A DNA stretch of 64,000 nucleotides from Breoghania corrubedonensis (GCF_003053845.1 NZ_QAYG01000008.1:177973-241972); one strand, 5' to 3'. Positions 46,674 to 56,840 are shown, counted from the first letter of the stretch. Numbers and translations: made by a program. Notes: generated from the letters alone by a model not told the origin.

Positions 46674-46704
46674 AGCGCCTCGCACCGGCTGGCAGCGAGG
46701 CGCT
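46674..46704. terminator. Bidirectional hairpin terminator
   Basis: A perfect ten-pair stem (AGCGCCTCGC / GCGAGGCGCT) around an 11-base loop, between the DUF1178 gene (plus) and the phasin gene (minus). No long T-run follows on either side. Confidence 0.65.
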
Positions 46705-46755
46705 TCCGTTCGTTCATGGTCCGGTTCCGCCGGGGGCCAGGCTCGCGCAGCGAGA

Positions 46756-47202
46756 TCAGGCGGCGGTGGACTTCGTCGCCTTGCTGATGGCCTCTTCGAC
46801 CGAACTGGCCGCTTCGCCGGAGACTTCGGCGATCTCCATGCTGGTCTCGCAGGCCTTGGCGGCGAATTCGCGCATCTTCTCGCCGCTGCTTTCAGCGCAG
46901 GCGGAATAGTCGCTCATCATCTTTTCCCAGAATTCCGACATGATGCGGGTCACTTCCATCGGGTCGCGGGCCTTCGACAGCGCCTTGGCGTACTCGAAGT
47001 CGGCATGAACCCTGCCGCGCACGAAACTCATGTGATCCTCAATCAGCGTCTCGGTCTTGTCGAGCGTTTCGATGTTGACCTTGGCGAACTGGTCGAAGAA
47101 GCGGCTGCCGAACATGTCGGCCTTCTCCATCCAGGAAGGGTCGAGCCAGGGCAGAGGCACGACGCTGGGATCCTTGGTGGGGGTCTTGGTCTGACGCGGC
47201 AT
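46756..47202 (-). CDS. Phasin family protein (PHA granule-associated)
   Basis: A 148-residue, alpha-helical, amphipathic protein with a hydrophilic head and a long helical tail (FFDQFAKVNIETLDKTETLI, EFWEKMMSDYSACAESSGEK). Composition, size and absence of other domains fit the phasin family, which coats polyhydroxyalkanoate granules. AAGGGAG precedes ATG 47202. It is divergent from the PHA synthase gene, with a 265-base region holding several palindromes, so both are likely regulated by the same PHA-sensing repressor. A single cysteine is present and there is no signal peptide. Confidence 0.87.
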   Translation of the reverse strand: MPRQTKTPTKDPSVVPLPWLDPSWMEKADMFGSRFFDQFAKVNIETLDKTETLIEDHMSFVRGRVHADFEYAKALSKARDPMEVTRIMSEFWEKMMSDYSACAESSGEKMREFAAKACETSMEIAEVSGEAASSVEEAISKATKSTAA

Positions 47203-47317
47203 GGCATAACTCCCTTGTGTGCTTGCTGGGTTCGCAAGAGTACGGCCGATTACCGACCTTTGGCTAAAATGCAGGGAAATAACGTAACGGAACTATGGCA
47301 AGGCAGAGGCGAGAGTG

Positions 47318-47330
47318 CGCTGCGGCAGCG
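47318..47330. promoter_or_regulatory. 13-bp palindrome CGCTGC-G-GCAGCG (PhaR-like site?)
   Basis: A perfect palindrome in the phasin/PHA synthase intergenic region. PhaR repressors of related bacteria bind CTGC/GCAG-containing dyads; this is the nearest match to that pattern, but the spacing differs from the published form I recall. Confidence 0.4.
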
Positions 47331-47388
47331 TTTTGTTGTGCGGCGCAATGACGCAGCCGCACATTGCCTCGCTTTCCGATCAAAAAAG

Positions 47389-47403
47389 ATGCCGCAGCGG
47401 CAT
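47389..47403. promoter_or_regulatory. 15-bp palindrome ATGCCGC-A-GCGGCAT
   Basis: Perfect seven-base arms about 65 bases upstream of the proposed phaC start, overlapping a CATAAT element at 47401 that could be its -10. A third dyad, GCAATG-N11-CATTGC, lies at 47345-47367. Three palindromes in one divergent region suggest operator sites. Confidence 0.4.
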
Positions 47404-47467
47404 AATCTCGCAAAGAATGGCGACTACTCTTTTCAATGAACAATTGCTTTTGGGAGCAGGTGAACAA

Positions 47468-49348
47468 GTGAAGCAAAGCGAGAAATCCCCGAACGAGGGC
47501 AGCGTTACGCCCCTGCGTGCGGTGGGGGCCGCCAGCAAGACCGTCGGCAAACCGTCCCGTGATCCAGTCAGTCAGGTGCGCCGTGAACCGGCGGCCGTGC
47601 CGGAGGGGGATAGGGACAGCTATGCGGCGCGTGCGTTCTCCGAACTCGTCGACCGGGCGACACGCTCGGGACTGGCGCGTTTGACGGGCGGCATCTCGCC
47701 GAGTTCGCTAGCGCTTGCCTATGCCGACTGGCTGGCGCATCTGGCCATCTCTCCCGGCCATCAGATGCGTCTTGCCGGCAAGGCCTGGCGAAAGGGCGCA
47801 CGGCTTGCGCGCTATGCGGGCCATTGCGCCTCCGGGGAGGCGGCGCAGCGTTGCATCGAACCGCTGCCGCAGGATCACCGGTTCGACCACCCGGGATGGA
47901 ACACCTTTCCATTCAACCTGATGTATCAGGGTTTCCTGCTCAATCAGCAGTTCTGGTACAACGTGACCACGGGCGTGCGCGGCGTTTCCGATCATCACGA
48001 ACGCGTGGTGGAGTTCATGACGCGGCAGATGCTGGACGTGTTTTCGCCCTCCAACAATCCTTTTACCAATCCGGAAGTGCTGGAGCGTACGCGTCTGGAA
48101 GTCGGCATGAACCTGGCGCGCGGGTTTGCGAATTTCGTGGAGGATCTGGAACGGACACTCGGCGACAAGCCGCCGGCCGGCACGGAGGACTTCGTCGTCG
48201 GTGGCAACCTGGCGGCGACGCCGGGCAAGGTCGTTTACCGAAACAGGCTGATCGAGCTCATCCAGTACGCGCCGACCACGGACAAGGTGCAACGCGAACC
48301 TGTGTTGATCGTGCCGGCCTGGATCATGAAGTACTACATTCTCGATCTCTCCGAGCACAACTCGCTGGTGCGCTATCTGGTCTCCCAAGGGCACACGGTG
48401 TTCATGGTTTCCTGGCGCAATCCGGGCCCGGAGGATCGAAGCCTGTCGCTGGACGACTACCGCCGGATGGGCGTGATGGACGCGCTCGACGCGGTCGGCG
48501 CGATTGTTCCAGGCGAAAAGATCCACGCGGTGGGCTATTGCCTTGGCGGCACGCTGCTGTCGATCGCGGCCGCGGCGATGGGACGGTTCGGCGATGACCG
48601 GCTTGCCTCCGTCAGCCTGTTCGCGGCGCAGATCGATTTCACCGAAGCAGGCGAACTGACGCTCTTCATCGATGAAAGCCAGGTGTCCTATCTGGAAGAC
48701 ATGATGTGGGAGCAAGGCCTTCTCGATACCAAGCAGATGGCCGGCGCCTTCCAGCTCCTGCGCTCAAACGACCTGATCTGGTCGCGCAACGTGCGCGACT
48801 ACCTGCTGGGCGAGCGCACACCGATGTTCGATCTGATGGCGTGGAACGCGGACGCCACCCGCATGCCCTATCAGATGCACTCGGAATATCTGCGTCAGCT
48901 GTTCCTCAACAACGATTTTGCCGAAGCGCGCTATCACGTGGAGGGACAGCCGGTCGCGCCGGAGGAAATCCGCGTGCCGATCTTCGCCGTCGGCACCGAA
49001 AGCGACCATGTCGCGCCGTGGCGTTCGGTTCACAAGATCACGCATCTTGCCGACAGCGCCGTGACATTCGTGCTGGCCAACGGCGGGCACAATGCGGGCA
49101 TCGTCTCCGAGCCCGGCCACCAGCACCGCCATTACCGGATCTACGGGCAGGACGGTCACAACGGTTTCCACGATCCCGACGGCTGGCTCGAAATCGCCGA
49201 GAAGCGGGAAGGGTCGTGGTGGATCGCCTGGTCCGACTGGCTCAAGTCCCATTCGAGCGGAGAGGCGGAGCCGCCGGCCATGGGGGCGAAGGAAGCGGGA
49301 TACGCGCCCTTGATGGATGCACCGGGAAGCTACGTCTTGATGAAGTGA
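47468..49348 (+). CDS. phaC: Poly-beta-hydroxyalkanoate synthase, class I
   Basis: A 626-residue PHA synthase that polymerises hydroxyacyl-CoA at the granule surface. The lipase-like box with the catalytic cysteine is GYCLGGT (about residue 358); the acid (GTESDHVAPW, about 513) and the histidine (LANGGHNAGIV, about 540) complete the triad. The N-terminal PHB synthase domain is normal (NTFPFNLMYQGFLLNQQFWY). GTG 47468 has GGGAG and AGG at good spacing and gives a typical length; ATG 47417 is in frame but lacks a ribosome binding site. It is divergent from the phasin gene. Class I rather than III/IV because no phaE/phaR partner is adjacent and the subunit is long. Confidence 0.95.
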   Translation: MKQSEKSPNEGSVTPLRAVGAASKTVGKPSRDPVSQVRREPAAVPEGDRDSYAARAFSELVDRATRSGLARLTGGISPSSLALAYADWLAHLAISPGHQMRLAGKAWRKGARLARYAGHCASGEAAQRCIEPLPQDHRFDHPGWNTFPFNLMYQGFLLNQQFWYNVTTGVRGVSDHHERVVEFMTRQMLDVFSPSNNPFTNPEVLERTRLEVGMNLARGFANFVEDLERTLGDKPPAGTEDFVVGGNLAATPGKVVYRNRLIELIQYAPTTDKVQREPVLIVPAWIMKYYILDLSEHNSLVRYLVSQGHTVFMVSWRNPGPEDRSLSLDDYRRMGVMDALDAVGAIVPGEKIHAVGYCLGGTLLSIAAAAMGRFGDDRLASVSLFAAQIDFTEAGELTLFIDESQVSYLEDMMWEQGLLDTKQMAGAFQLLRSNDLIWSRNVRDYLLGERTPMFDLMAWNADATRMPYQMHSEYLRQLFLNNDFAEARYHVEGQPVAPEEIRVPIFAVGTESDHVAPWRSVHKITHLADSAVTFVLANGGHNAGIVSEPGHQHRHYRIYGQDGHNGFHDPDGWLEIAEKREGSWWIAWSDWLKSHSSGEAEPPAMGAKEAGYAPLMDAPGSYVLMK

Positions 49349-49360
49349 GGAGGCATGCCG

Positions 49361-49388
49361 AGCGCGCGCCGCCTGCTTCCGGCGCGCT
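49361..49388. terminator. Hairpin between phaC and a convergent hydrolase gene
   Basis: AGCGCGC (49361-49367) and GCGCGCT (49382-49388) form a seven-pair stem in the 45-base gap between convergent genes; there is no T-run. Confidence 0.4.
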
Positions 49389-49393
49389 TGCCT

Positions 49394-50083
49394 CTATCCG
49401 TCCATCCAGGTCTTGAGGAGGGCGGTCACCGCATCGGGGCGTTCCAGTGTCGACAGGTGGCCGCACGCCGGCACGATCTCGAAGCGGCTTGCCGGTATCC
49501 CTTCGTGGATCTCGCGAACGACGTCGACCGGCATCAGCGGGTCGTCGGCGCCGGCCAACACCAGTGTTGGGCAGGCGATCGCGCCAAGGTTCGGACGCTG
49601 GTCGATGCGGGCGATGATCGCCTCTTCCTGGCGGACGAAGGCATCGGGGCCCGTGTCGCGCGCCATCTCGAAAATCGCGTTGCGCAGTTCCTGGTCGTTC
49701 TGGCGTGCCGGCGGTACGAGGCTGGTAAAGAGTGCGGGAGCGATACTGTCAAACTTACTGTCTGCGGCCAACCGCATGAGCCGCCGGCGGTTCTCCGTCT
49801 GCTCGGGGGCATCCGGTCGGGCGACGGTGTTGAGCAAGGCGAGCCGGCTCACCCGCTCCTGAGCCATGCGGATGACCTCCATGGCGACGTAACCGCCCAT
49901 CGACAGCCCGGCAATCGCGAAGCGTTCGGGCGCCCGCTCGAGGATCTCTGCGGCCATCGCCGCGATCGAATCATGGTTGCGGTTGTCCGCGACCATCACT
50001 GGATGGTCGGAAAAGGCACCGATCTGCGGTGCGAACAGGATCTCCGTGCACAACAGTCCGGGGACGAGAACGAGCGGTTCCAT
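49394..50083 (-). CDS. Alpha/beta-fold hydrolase
   Basis: A 229-residue hydrolase with the opening VLVPGLLCTEILF, the nucleophile elbow AGLSMGGYVAMEV (Ser), the acid in LAGADDPLMPVDV and the histidine in PACGHLSTLERPDAV, giving a complete triad. The start at 50083 (MEPLVLVPG) has AAGGAG about six bases upstream; the open frame continues much further but is low-complexity. It lies about 107 bases downstream of ubiG on the same strand and may be co-transcribed. The substrate is unknown. It shares little beyond fold with the hydrolase at 28949. Confidence 0.87.
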   Translation of the reverse strand: MEPLVLVPGLLCTEILFAPQIGAFSDHPVMVADNRNHDSIAAMAAEILERAPERFAIAGLSMGGYVAMEVIRMAQERVSRLALLNTVARPDAPEQTENRRRLMRLAADSKFDSIAPALFTSLVPPARQNDQELRNAIFEMARDTGPDAFVRQEEAIIARIDQRPNLGAIACPTLVLAGADDPLMPVDVVREIHEGIPASRFEIVPACGHLSTLERPDAVTALLKTWMDG

Positions 50084-50190
50084 TCCTGCTCCTTGTGCCT
50101 TGGCCGGCGGTGTCGCCTTCCCAATCCGGGGAAGCGGGCCGGCGATATCCGCGAAGGATCGGCGAATGCCGGGTTTGGCTGCGCCGCGCG

Positions 50191-50931
50191 CTATTTCGGC
50201 CGCGCCGCCAGCAGCATGTAGTTCATGTCCATGTCGCGCGAGCGGTTCCATCTGTCCAGCAGCGGATTATAGGTGACGCCGCAGCGCTCCACGATCGTCA
50301 TGCCGGCTTCGCCCAGCGGGCCCTCGATCTCCGCCGGCTTTACCAGCTTCTCGTAGGAGTGAGTGCCGGGCGGCAGCCAGCGCAGCACGCGCTCGGCCGC
50401 GACGATCGCCAGCGCATAGGCCTTGAGGGTGCGATTGATGGTCGCGACGAACATCAGCCCGCCCGGCTTCACCAGCTGCGCACAGGCGGCCAGATAGACC
50501 GGAACATCGGCCACGTGTTCCACCACTTCCATGTTGAGCACCACGTCGAACCGCTCGCCCGCGGCCGCTAGGTCTTCCGCCGTTGTCGCGCGGTAGTCGA
50601 TCTGGAGCCCCGAACGTTCCGCGTGAAGCCGTGCGACCTCGATGTTGACGGGGGAGGGATCGACACCGATGACCTCGGCGCCGAGCCGCGTCATCGGTTC
50701 GCACAACAGGCCTCCGCCGCAGCCGATATCCAGAAACCTCAACCCCTTGAAGGCAGCAGGGTCTTCAGCATTGCGCGCGAAATGGGCCGAGACGTGTTCC
50801 TTGATGTAGCCAAGGCGCACGGGGCTGAACTTGTGAAGCGGGCGGAACTTGCCGGTTGGGTCCCACCATTCGTCGGCCATCGCCGAAAAGCGGGCGACTT
50901 CCGCATCGTCCACGGTCGTTTTCGTCGTCAT
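50191..50931 (-). CDS. ubiG: Ubiquinone biosynthesis O-methyltransferase UbiG
   Basis: A 246-residue SAM-dependent methyltransferase carrying out both O-methylations of ubiquinone synthesis. Characteristic features are [20 protein letters not shown] near the start, the SAM motif [32 protein letters not shown] with the acidic residue, [15 protein letters not shown], and the UbiG-specific [15 protein letters not shown] 50931 fits; an upstream frame reaching 51072 overlaps the lysC region and lacks family sequence. GAGGAGAG lies upstream, somewhat far (about 10 bases). It is divergent from lysC with about 220 bases between. Confidence 0.95.
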   Translation of the reverse strand: MTTKTTVDDAEVARFSAMADEWWDPTGKFRPLHKFSPVRLGYIKEHVSAHFARNAEDPAAFKGLRFLDIGCGGGLLCEPMTRLGAEVIGVDPSPVNIEVARLHAERSGLQIDYRATTAEDLAAAGERFDVVLNMEVVEHVADVPVYLAACAQLVKPGGLMFVATINRTLKAYALAIVAAERVLRWLPPGTHSYEKLVKPAEIEGPLGEAGMTIVERCGVTYNPLLDRWNRSRDMDMNYMLLAARPK

Positions 50932-51152
50932 AGCCGGGTCTCTCCTCGTTCGCGCCCATCGAAAGGCCGCCCGTTGGTGGGTCTTCGCCGGAGACTTGTC
51001 AAGCGTCCGCTCTGCGCAGGGCGGTATCGGCTCTCTCGCCGGTTGCAGGCGCGGCGACCTCCATGTATGCATACGCGCCGATCAGACATGTCGGGATGCC
51101 CGCTTCCCGGGGCTGTTTTCGACATCAACCTCTTGTTCCAGAATTCGATCCG

Positions 51153-52403
51153 ATGGCCCGACTGGTAATGAAGTTCGGCGGTACGTCCGTCGCCAATCTT
51201 GACCGTATCCGCAACGTTGCACGGCACGTCAAACGCGAGGTCGATGCGGGTAATCAGGTTGCCGTCGTCGTCTCCGCCATGGCCGGCAAGACGAACGAAC
51301 TGGTCGACCTCTGCCGCCAGGCCTCCAGGCTGCACGATGCGCGCGAATACGATGCGATCGTCTCGTCCGGCGAGCAGGTGAGCGCCGGCTTGCTGGCGAT
51401 CGTTCTGCAGGAGATGGGCGTTGACGCGCGTTCCTGGCTCGGCTGGCAGATCGCGCTTCACACGGATTCGTCCCACGGCGCGGCGCGCATCACCGAAATC
51501 GACGGCGACCGGCTGATCGAACGGCTGGAAATGAAGCAGGTGGCGGTGGTCGCCGGCTTCCAGGGCATCTCGCCGGATAACCGCATCGCGACGCTCGGAC
51601 GCGGCGGTTCTGATACCAGCGCGGTGGCGGTCGCGGCCGCGATCAAGGCTGACCGCTGCGATATCTACACCGACGTGGACGGCGTCTACACGACCGACCC
51701 GCGCATCGTTCCGAAAGCCCGCCGGCTCGGCCGTATCTCCTTCGAGGAGATGCTGGAGATGGCTTCACTCGGTGCCAAGGTGCTGCAGGTGCGCTCGGTC
51801 GAGCTGGCTATGGTTCATGGCGTGCGTACCTTCGTACGCTCCTCCTTCGATGACCCGGACGCGCCGCAGGTGGGCGTCGACAATCTTCCCCCGGGCACCC
51901 TTATTTGCGACGAGGACGAGATCGTGGAACAGCAAGTCGTCACCGGCATCGCCTTTTCCAAGGACGAAGCGCAGATTTCCATCCGCAACGTGCCGGACCG
52001 GCCGGGCGTGGCGGCCACGGTGTTCGGACCGCTTTCCGACGCCAACATCAATGTCGACATGATCGTCCAGAACATCTCGCCGGACGGTTCCACCACCGAC
52101 ATCACCTTCACCGTGCCGCAGACCGACTACGACCGCGCCATGAAGGTGCTGGAAGACGGCCGGGCGGAACTGAAGTTCGGCGTTCTGGAAGGGGCGACGG
52201 ATGTGGTAAAGGTATCGGTGATCGGTGTCGGCATGCGCAGCCATGCGGGCGTCGCCGCGCAATGCTTCCGCGGGCTTGCGGAAAAGGGGATCAATATTCG
52301 CGCGATCACCACTTCGGAGATCAAGATTTCCGTTCTGATCGATTCCGCCTACACCGAACTTGCGGTACGGACTCTGCATTCGCTATACGGGCTCGACGGA
52401 TAG
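51153..52403 (+). CDS. lysC: Aspartate kinase
   Basis: A 416-residue aspartokinase committing aspartate to lysine, threonine and methionine synthesis. The kinase domain (1-240) begins VMKFGGTSVANLDRI, with GRGGSDTSAVAVAAAIKADR and the DVDGVYTTDPRI motif. Two ACT domains follow (about 265-410), where DRPGVAATVFGPLSDANIN and the second repeat (GVGMRSHAGVAAQCFRGLAE) mark regulatory amino-acid sites for feedback control. ATG 51153 is chosen because earlier frame sequence is not conserved; the ribosome binding site is weak. It leads a lysC-ptsP-prfA-prmC cluster that is conserved in order across Hyphomicrobiales. Confidence 0.96.
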   Translation: MARLVMKFGGTSVANLDRIRNVARHVKREVDAGNQVAVVVSAMAGKTNELVDLCRQASRLHDAREYDAIVSSGEQVSAGLLAIVLQEMGVDARSWLGWQIALHTDSSHGAARITEIDGDRLIERLEMKQVAVVAGFQGISPDNRIATLGRGGSDTSAVAVAAAIKADRCDIYTDVDGVYTTDPRIVPKARRLGRISFEEMLEMASLGAKVLQVRSVELAMVHGVRTFVRSSFDDPDAPQVGVDNLPPGTLICDEDEIVEQQVVTGIAFSKDEAQISIRNVPDRPGVAATVFGPLSDANINVDMIVQNISPDGSTTDITFTVPQTDYDRAMKVLEDGRAELKFGVLEGATDVVKVSVIGVGMRSHAGVAAQCFRGLAEKGINIRAITTSEIKISVLIDSAYTELAVRTLHSLYGLDG

Positions 52404-52513
52404 TGGACCGTTCCGCCCGCCATCGGGCCGGGCGGAACCCCGGGTGCCGTCTTTGAGACCGGGTCGGGGCATGCGGCAGAGCGCCGATTCGAAACAGGGG
52501 GAGTTGGCGGAGG

Positions 52514-54787
52514 ATGAGGGATAGTTCCGCCGGTCCACGCGTGCTGCTGCGCCGCCTTCGAGAGGTCATGGCGGTGCCGAGCGGCGCCCAGGAGCGGCTC
52601 GACCAGATCGTGCGGCACATCGCGTCCAATGTGGTCGCGGAAGTGTGCTCGGTGTACATCCTGCGTGCCGACGGTCTTCTGGAACTCTACGCGACCGAGG
52701 GACTCAATCCGAGCGCCGTCCACCATACGAGCCTCGCCGTCAACGAAGGTCTCGTCGGCCTCATCGCGGCGGAAGCCCGTCCGCTGAACCTTCCCAACGC
52801 CCAGGCTCATCCTTCCTTCGCCTATCGTCCGGAAACGGGCGAAGAGGTCTATCACTCGTTCCTCGGCGTCCCGATTCTCAGGGCAGGCCGTACGCTCGGC
52901 GTTCTGGTCGTTCAGAACAAGGCGCACCGCACCTATTCCGAGGATGAGGTCGAGGCCCTGCAGACCACCGCGATGGTGATCGCGGAAATGCTGGCGGCCG
53001 GCGAACTGGAGGCAATCTCCAATGTGGGTGCCCGGCTCGACCTGACCCGGCCGCTGCACCTGGAAGGCGTGGCGCTGTGCGACGGCGTCGGCCTTGGCCA
53101 CGCGATGCTGCACGAGCCGCGCGTCGTCGTCACCAATCTTATCGCCGAGAACACAAACGACGAGCTGGAACGGCTTTCCAAGGCGGTCGAGGACATGCGG
53201 CTGTCGCTCGACCACATGCTCGAGCACGGCGACAGCGCCGCCCAGATGGGCGAATACCGCGAGGTGCTGGAAGCCTATCGCATGTTCGCCTACGACCGCG
53301 GCTGGATCCGCAGGATCGAGGAGGCGATCCGCAACGGGCTGACGGCCGAAGCCGCGGTCGAGAAGGTGCAGAGCGACAACCGCGCTCGCATGTTGCGTCA
53401 GACCGATCCCTACCTGCGTGAACGCCTCCACGATTTCGACGATCTCGCCAACCGGCTGATGCGCGAGCTGATGGGCCGCCCGCACGGACCTGATGCGCAG
53501 GAATTGCCCAAGGACGCGATCATCATCGCCCGCAACATGGGGGCGGCGGAACTTCTCGACTACGATCGCGACAGCATTCGCGGTCTCGTTCTGGAGGAAG
53601 GCGGGCCGACGAGCCACGTCTCCATCGTCGCCCGCGCGCTCGGCATCGCGACCGTCGGTCTTGTCTCCGACATCGTGTCGCTGGTGGAAGCCGGCGATGC
53701 GTTGATCGTCGATGGCGAAACCGGACAGGTTCATCTCAGGCCGCCGTCGGACGTCGAGAACGCCTATGCGGAAAAGGTCCGCTTCCGGGCACGGCGGCAG
53801 GCGCAGTATCGTCGGTTGCGCAACAAGCCGGCCGTCACGCGTGACGGCAAGGCGATCACGGTGATGCTCAACGCGGGGCTGCTGGTCGACCTGCCGCACA
53901 TGGACGAGTCCGGGGCGAGCGGCATCGGTCTCTTCCGCACCGAGCTGCAGTTCATGATCGCCTCGACCTTTCCTCGCATGAAGGAGCAGATGCGGTTCTA
54001 TTCGACCGTGCTCGACGCGGCGGGTAACCGGCCGGTGACGTTCCGCTCGCTCGATATCGGCGGCGACAAGGTGCTGCCTTATCTGCGCTCCATTCAGGAA
54101 GAGAACCCGGCGATGGGCTGGCGGGCGATCCGGCTCGGTCTCGACCGCCCGGGTCTGTTGCGCACGCAGCTGCGCGCGTTGCTGAGCGCCGCCGGCGGGC
54201 GGGAACTCCGGCTGATGTTCCCGATGGTTTCCGATGTCTCGGAGTTCCACGAAGCCAAGGCGATGGTCGAGCGCGAGACCAACCATCTGCGCCGGCACGA
54301 ACGGCCCGTACCCTCCGTCATCAAGCTTGGTGTGATGATCGAGGTGCCGTCGCTGCTGTTCCAGCTCGACGAACTTTTCGAGGCTGTCGATTTCGCCTCC
54401 GTCGGCTCAAACGATCTGTTCCAGTTCTTCACCGCCGTCGATCGCGGCAACACCCGCGTTGCCGATCGGTTCGATACGCTCAACGTCGCGTTCCTCCGGG
54501 CGCTCAAGCTCATTGCCGACAAGGCCAGGGCAGCCGACGTGCCGGTTGCGCTGTGCGGTGAACTCGCCGGGCGCCCGCTGGAAGCCATGGCCTTGCTGGC
54601 GCTGGGGTTCGAAGCCATATCCATGTCGCCCTCGGCGGTGGGGCCTGTGAAGTCGATGCTGCGGGGGCTTGACGTGGGGCACCTGCGCGAGCGACTGCTC
54701 GCCCGGATGGATCCCTGCCACGGGAACGCGGGCTCGGTGCGCGCCCTTCTTCGCGATTTCGCCAAGGAATTCGGCGTGCCTTTGTAG
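52514..54787 (+). CDS. ptsP: PTS-Ntr EI protein (phosphoenolpyruvate-protein phosphotransferase PtsP)
   Basis: A 757-residue EI-Ntr with an N-terminal GAF sensor (about 20-165, SVYILRADGLLELYATEGLN), the PEP-utilising N-domain, the phosphohistidine swivel LEEGGPTSHVSIVARALG (His around residue 368), and a C-terminal TIM-barrel PEP-binding domain ending with VALCGELAGRPLE, whose cysteine is catalytic. It begins the nitrogen-type PTS relay to Npr and EIIA-Ntr, linking nitrogen status to potassium, carbon and PHA control. The ATG is 52514 with GGGAG upstream. It sits between lysC and prfA. The relay partners are not in this window. Confidence 0.95.
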   Translation: MRDSSAGPRVLLRRLREVMAVPSGAQERLDQIVRHIASNVVAEVCSVYILRADGLLELYATEGLNPSAVHHTSLAVNEGLVGLIAAEARPLNLPNAQAHPSFAYRPETGEEVYHSFLGVPILRAGRTLGVLVVQNKAHRTYSEDEVEALQTTAMVIAEMLAAGELEAISNVGARLDLTRPLHLEGVALCDGVGLGHAMLHEPRVVVTNLIAENTNDELERLSKAVEDMRLSLDHMLEHGDSAAQMGEYREVLEAYRMFAYDRGWIRRIEEAIRNGLTAEAAVEKVQSDNRARMLRQTDPYLRERLHDFDDLANRLMRELMGRPHGPDAQELPKDAIIIARNMGAAELLDYDRDSIRGLVLEEGGPTSHVSIVARALGIATVGLVSDIVSLVEAGDALIVDGETGQVHLRPPSDVENAYAEKVRFRARRQAQYRRLRNKPAVTRDGKAITVMLNAGLLVDLPHMDESGASGIGLFRTELQFMIASTFPRMKEQMRFYSTVLDAAGNRPVTFRSLDIGGDKVLPYLRSIQEENPAMGWRAIRLGLDRPGLLRTQLRALLSAAGGRELRLMFPMVSDVSEFHEAKAMVERETNHLRRHERPVPSVIKLGVMIEVPSLLFQLDELFEAVDFASVGSNDLFQFFTAVDRGNTRVADRFDTLNVAFLRALKLIADKARAADVPVALCGELAGRPLEAMALLALGFEAISMSPSAVGPVKSMLRGLDVGHLRERLLARMDPCHGNAGSVRALLRDFAKEFGVPL

Positions 54788-54888
54788 CTGGGCCGGCGAT
54801 GCGCCGTGACGCAAGGTGGGGTCGCCTTCCGGCCTCCGTTGCCTCCCCCTGATCCTATCGATCGCCTCGTGTTTGGAGTTGTTGCGCG

Positions 54889-55968
54889 ATGCTTGCGCAG
54901 GAAAGACTGGACGGCCTTCTGGACCGTTTTGCCGAAATCGAAGCCCGGATGTCGTCCAATCCGGACCCGGCGACCTATGTCAGGCTGTCGCGTGACTATG
55001 CGGATCTGGAGCCCGTCGTGGCCATGATCCGCGAGGTGCGGCTGGCGATGGCCGATCTTGCCGGAGCGGAGGAGATGCTGGCGGACCCCGGCTCCGACAA
55101 GGAGATGCGCGAACTCGCGGAGATGGAGCGCGCGGAGCTGGTGGAGCGGGTCGAGGAACTTTCCCAGAAGCTGCGGATGGCGCTGTTGCCGAAGGATGCG
55201 GCGGATGCGGGCAGCGCCATTCTGGAAGTGCGTGCCGGCACCGGCGGCGACGAGGCCGCCCTTTTCGCAGGCGACCTCTTCCGCATGTATCAGCGCTACG
55301 CCGAAAGCCGGGGTTGGAAGGTGGAAGTCCTGTCTGCGAGCGAGGGCGAGGCCGGCGGTTACAAGGAAGTGATCGCATCGGTGGAGGGTAACGGCGTCTT
55401 CGCGCGCCTCAAGTTCGAATCGGGCGTCCACAGGGTTCAGCGCGTGCCGGCGACCGAGTCAGGCGGGCGCATCCACACCTCGGCCGCCACGGTTGCGGTT
55501 CTGCCGGAGGCGCAGGAGGTCGACATCGAGATCCGGCCGGAGGATATCCGGATCGACACGATGCGCGCGTCGGGCGCCGGCGGGCAGCACGTCAACACGA
55601 CCGATTCCGCCGTGCGTATCACCCACATGCCGTCCGGCATCGTGGTGACGTCGGCGGAGAAATCCCAGCATCAGAACCGTGCCAAGGCGATGACGGTGCT
55701 GCGCGCCCGCCTTTACGAGATGGGGCGCGAGAAGGCGGCCAACGAACGCTCCGAGGCGCGGCGCGGGCAGGTAGGCTCGGGCGATCGCTCGGAGCGCATC
55801 CGCACCTACAATTTCCCGCAAGGCCGCGTCACGGACCACCGTATCGGCCTGACGCTCTACAAGCTCGATCAGATCATCACCGGCGAGGCGCTGGACGAGG
55901 TGATCGGTCCGCTCATCACCGAGCGCCAGGCCGCCTTGCTGTCGGCCGATGCCGACGGGGCGCAGTGA
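54889..55968 (+). CDS. prfA: Peptide chain release factor 1
   Basis: A 359-residue class I release factor recognising UAA and UAG. The catalytic GGQ motif is in [20 protein letters not shown] (about residue 231-233), and the codon-recognition region holds the PxT-type tripeptide as PATESGGR in [16 protein letters not shown], diagnostic for RF1. Domain order and length are normal. GGAG precedes the ATG by about nine bases. The stop overlaps the next gene as GTGA, translationally coupling prfA to its own methyltransferase gene, prmC. Confidence 0.96.
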   Translation: MLAQERLDGLLDRFAEIEARMSSNPDPATYVRLSRDYADLEPVVAMIREVRLAMADLAGAEEMLADPGSDKEMRELAEMERAELVERVEELSQKLRMALLPKDAADAGSAILEVRAGTGGDEAALFAGDLFRMYQRYAESRGWKVEVLSASEGEAGGYKEVIASVEGNGVFARLKFESGVHRVQRVPATESGGRIHTSAATVAVLPEAQEVDIEIRPEDIRIDTMRASGAGGQHVNTTDSAVRITHMPSGIVVTSAEKSQHQNRAKAMTVLRARLYEMGREKAANERSEARRGQVGSGDRSERIRTYNFPQGRVTDHRIGLTLYKLDQIITGEALDEVIGPLITERQAALLSADADGAQ

Positions 55969-56840
55969 CCACGCGGCCGGGACCCATCACCCTAGGGGGC
56001 GCCTATCGCCGGGTGCGCGACGCGTTGCGTGCGGCCGGCATGGCAAGTCCCGAAACCGATGCCCGGCTTCTTGTGGCCGATGTCACCGGACTTGAGCCGG
56101 CGCGGCTGGTGATCGAGGAGAACCTGCCGATCGGCGAGGATGAAGCCGCGCGCCTCGACGCCCATCTCGCCGCCCGCCTGGCGCGCAAGCCGGTGGGGCG
56201 GATCGTCGGCCGTCGCGAATTCTGGGGGCTCGATTTCGAACTGGCACCGGAGACGCTGGAGCCGAGACCCGATACCGAGACGTTGGTGGAAGCAGCGCTT
56301 GCCTTTGTCGACGAGACTGGAGGGCGCGAGCGCGCCTTGCGGATCACCGATCTGGGCACAGGGACGGGCGCGATTCTCGTCGCGCTTCTGTCGGAATTGC
56401 CGAATGCCTGGGGGCTTGCAAGCGACATCCAGCCCGGCGCATTGCACGTTGCGCGGCGAAATGCCGCAGCGAATGGTGTCGCGAACCGTATGGATTTCGT
56501 CTGCACATCGTGGATGGACGCGATTGGGGGCGACTGGGATCTGATCGTCTCCAACCCGCCCTATATCCCAAGCGCGGACATCGCTGCGCTTGAGGTGGAA
56601 GTGCGCGCGCATGATCCGCTCACCGCCCTCGACGGCGGAGTGGACGGACTTGTGCCCTATCACGAAATCGCCCGGGTTTCCGCGCAAAGGCTCGGTCCGG
56701 GTGACGCCGCGCTGATTATGGAAATCGGCTACGATCAGGGGGCGGATGTCGTGCGGATCTGCCGGGACGCGGGCTTTCACCAACTGGACATCCGCCGCGA
56801 TCTGGCAGAGCGTGACCGTGTTGTCGTTGCCCGCAGGTAG
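55965..56840 (+). CDS. prmC: Release factor glutamine methyltransferase PrmC
   Basis: A 291-residue SAM-dependent enzyme that methylates the GGQ glutamine of release factors. The N-terminal helical bundle (about 1-80) is followed by the signature [23 protein letters not shown] motif [16 protein letters not shown], and the catalytic NPPY motif in [14 protein letters not shown]. The start is GTG 55965, overlapping the prfA stop in GTGA, which explains the absence of a separate ribosome binding site. This prfA-prmC coupling matches the biological partnership. The C-terminal end is normal, and the enzyme appears intact. Confidence 0.95.
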   Translation: MTTRPGPITLGGAYRRVRDALRAAGMASPETDARLLVADVTGLEPARLVIEENLPIGEDEAARLDAHLAARLARKPVGRIVGRREFWGLDFELAPETLEPRPDTETLVEAALAFVDETGGRERALRITDLGTGTGAILVALLSELPNAWGLASDIQPGALHVARRNAAANGVANRMDFVCTSWMDAIGGDWDLIVSNPPYIPSADIAALEVEVRAHDPLTALDGGVDGLVPYHEIARVSAQRLGPGDAALIMEIGYDQGADVVRICRDAGFHQLDIRRDLAERDRVVVARR

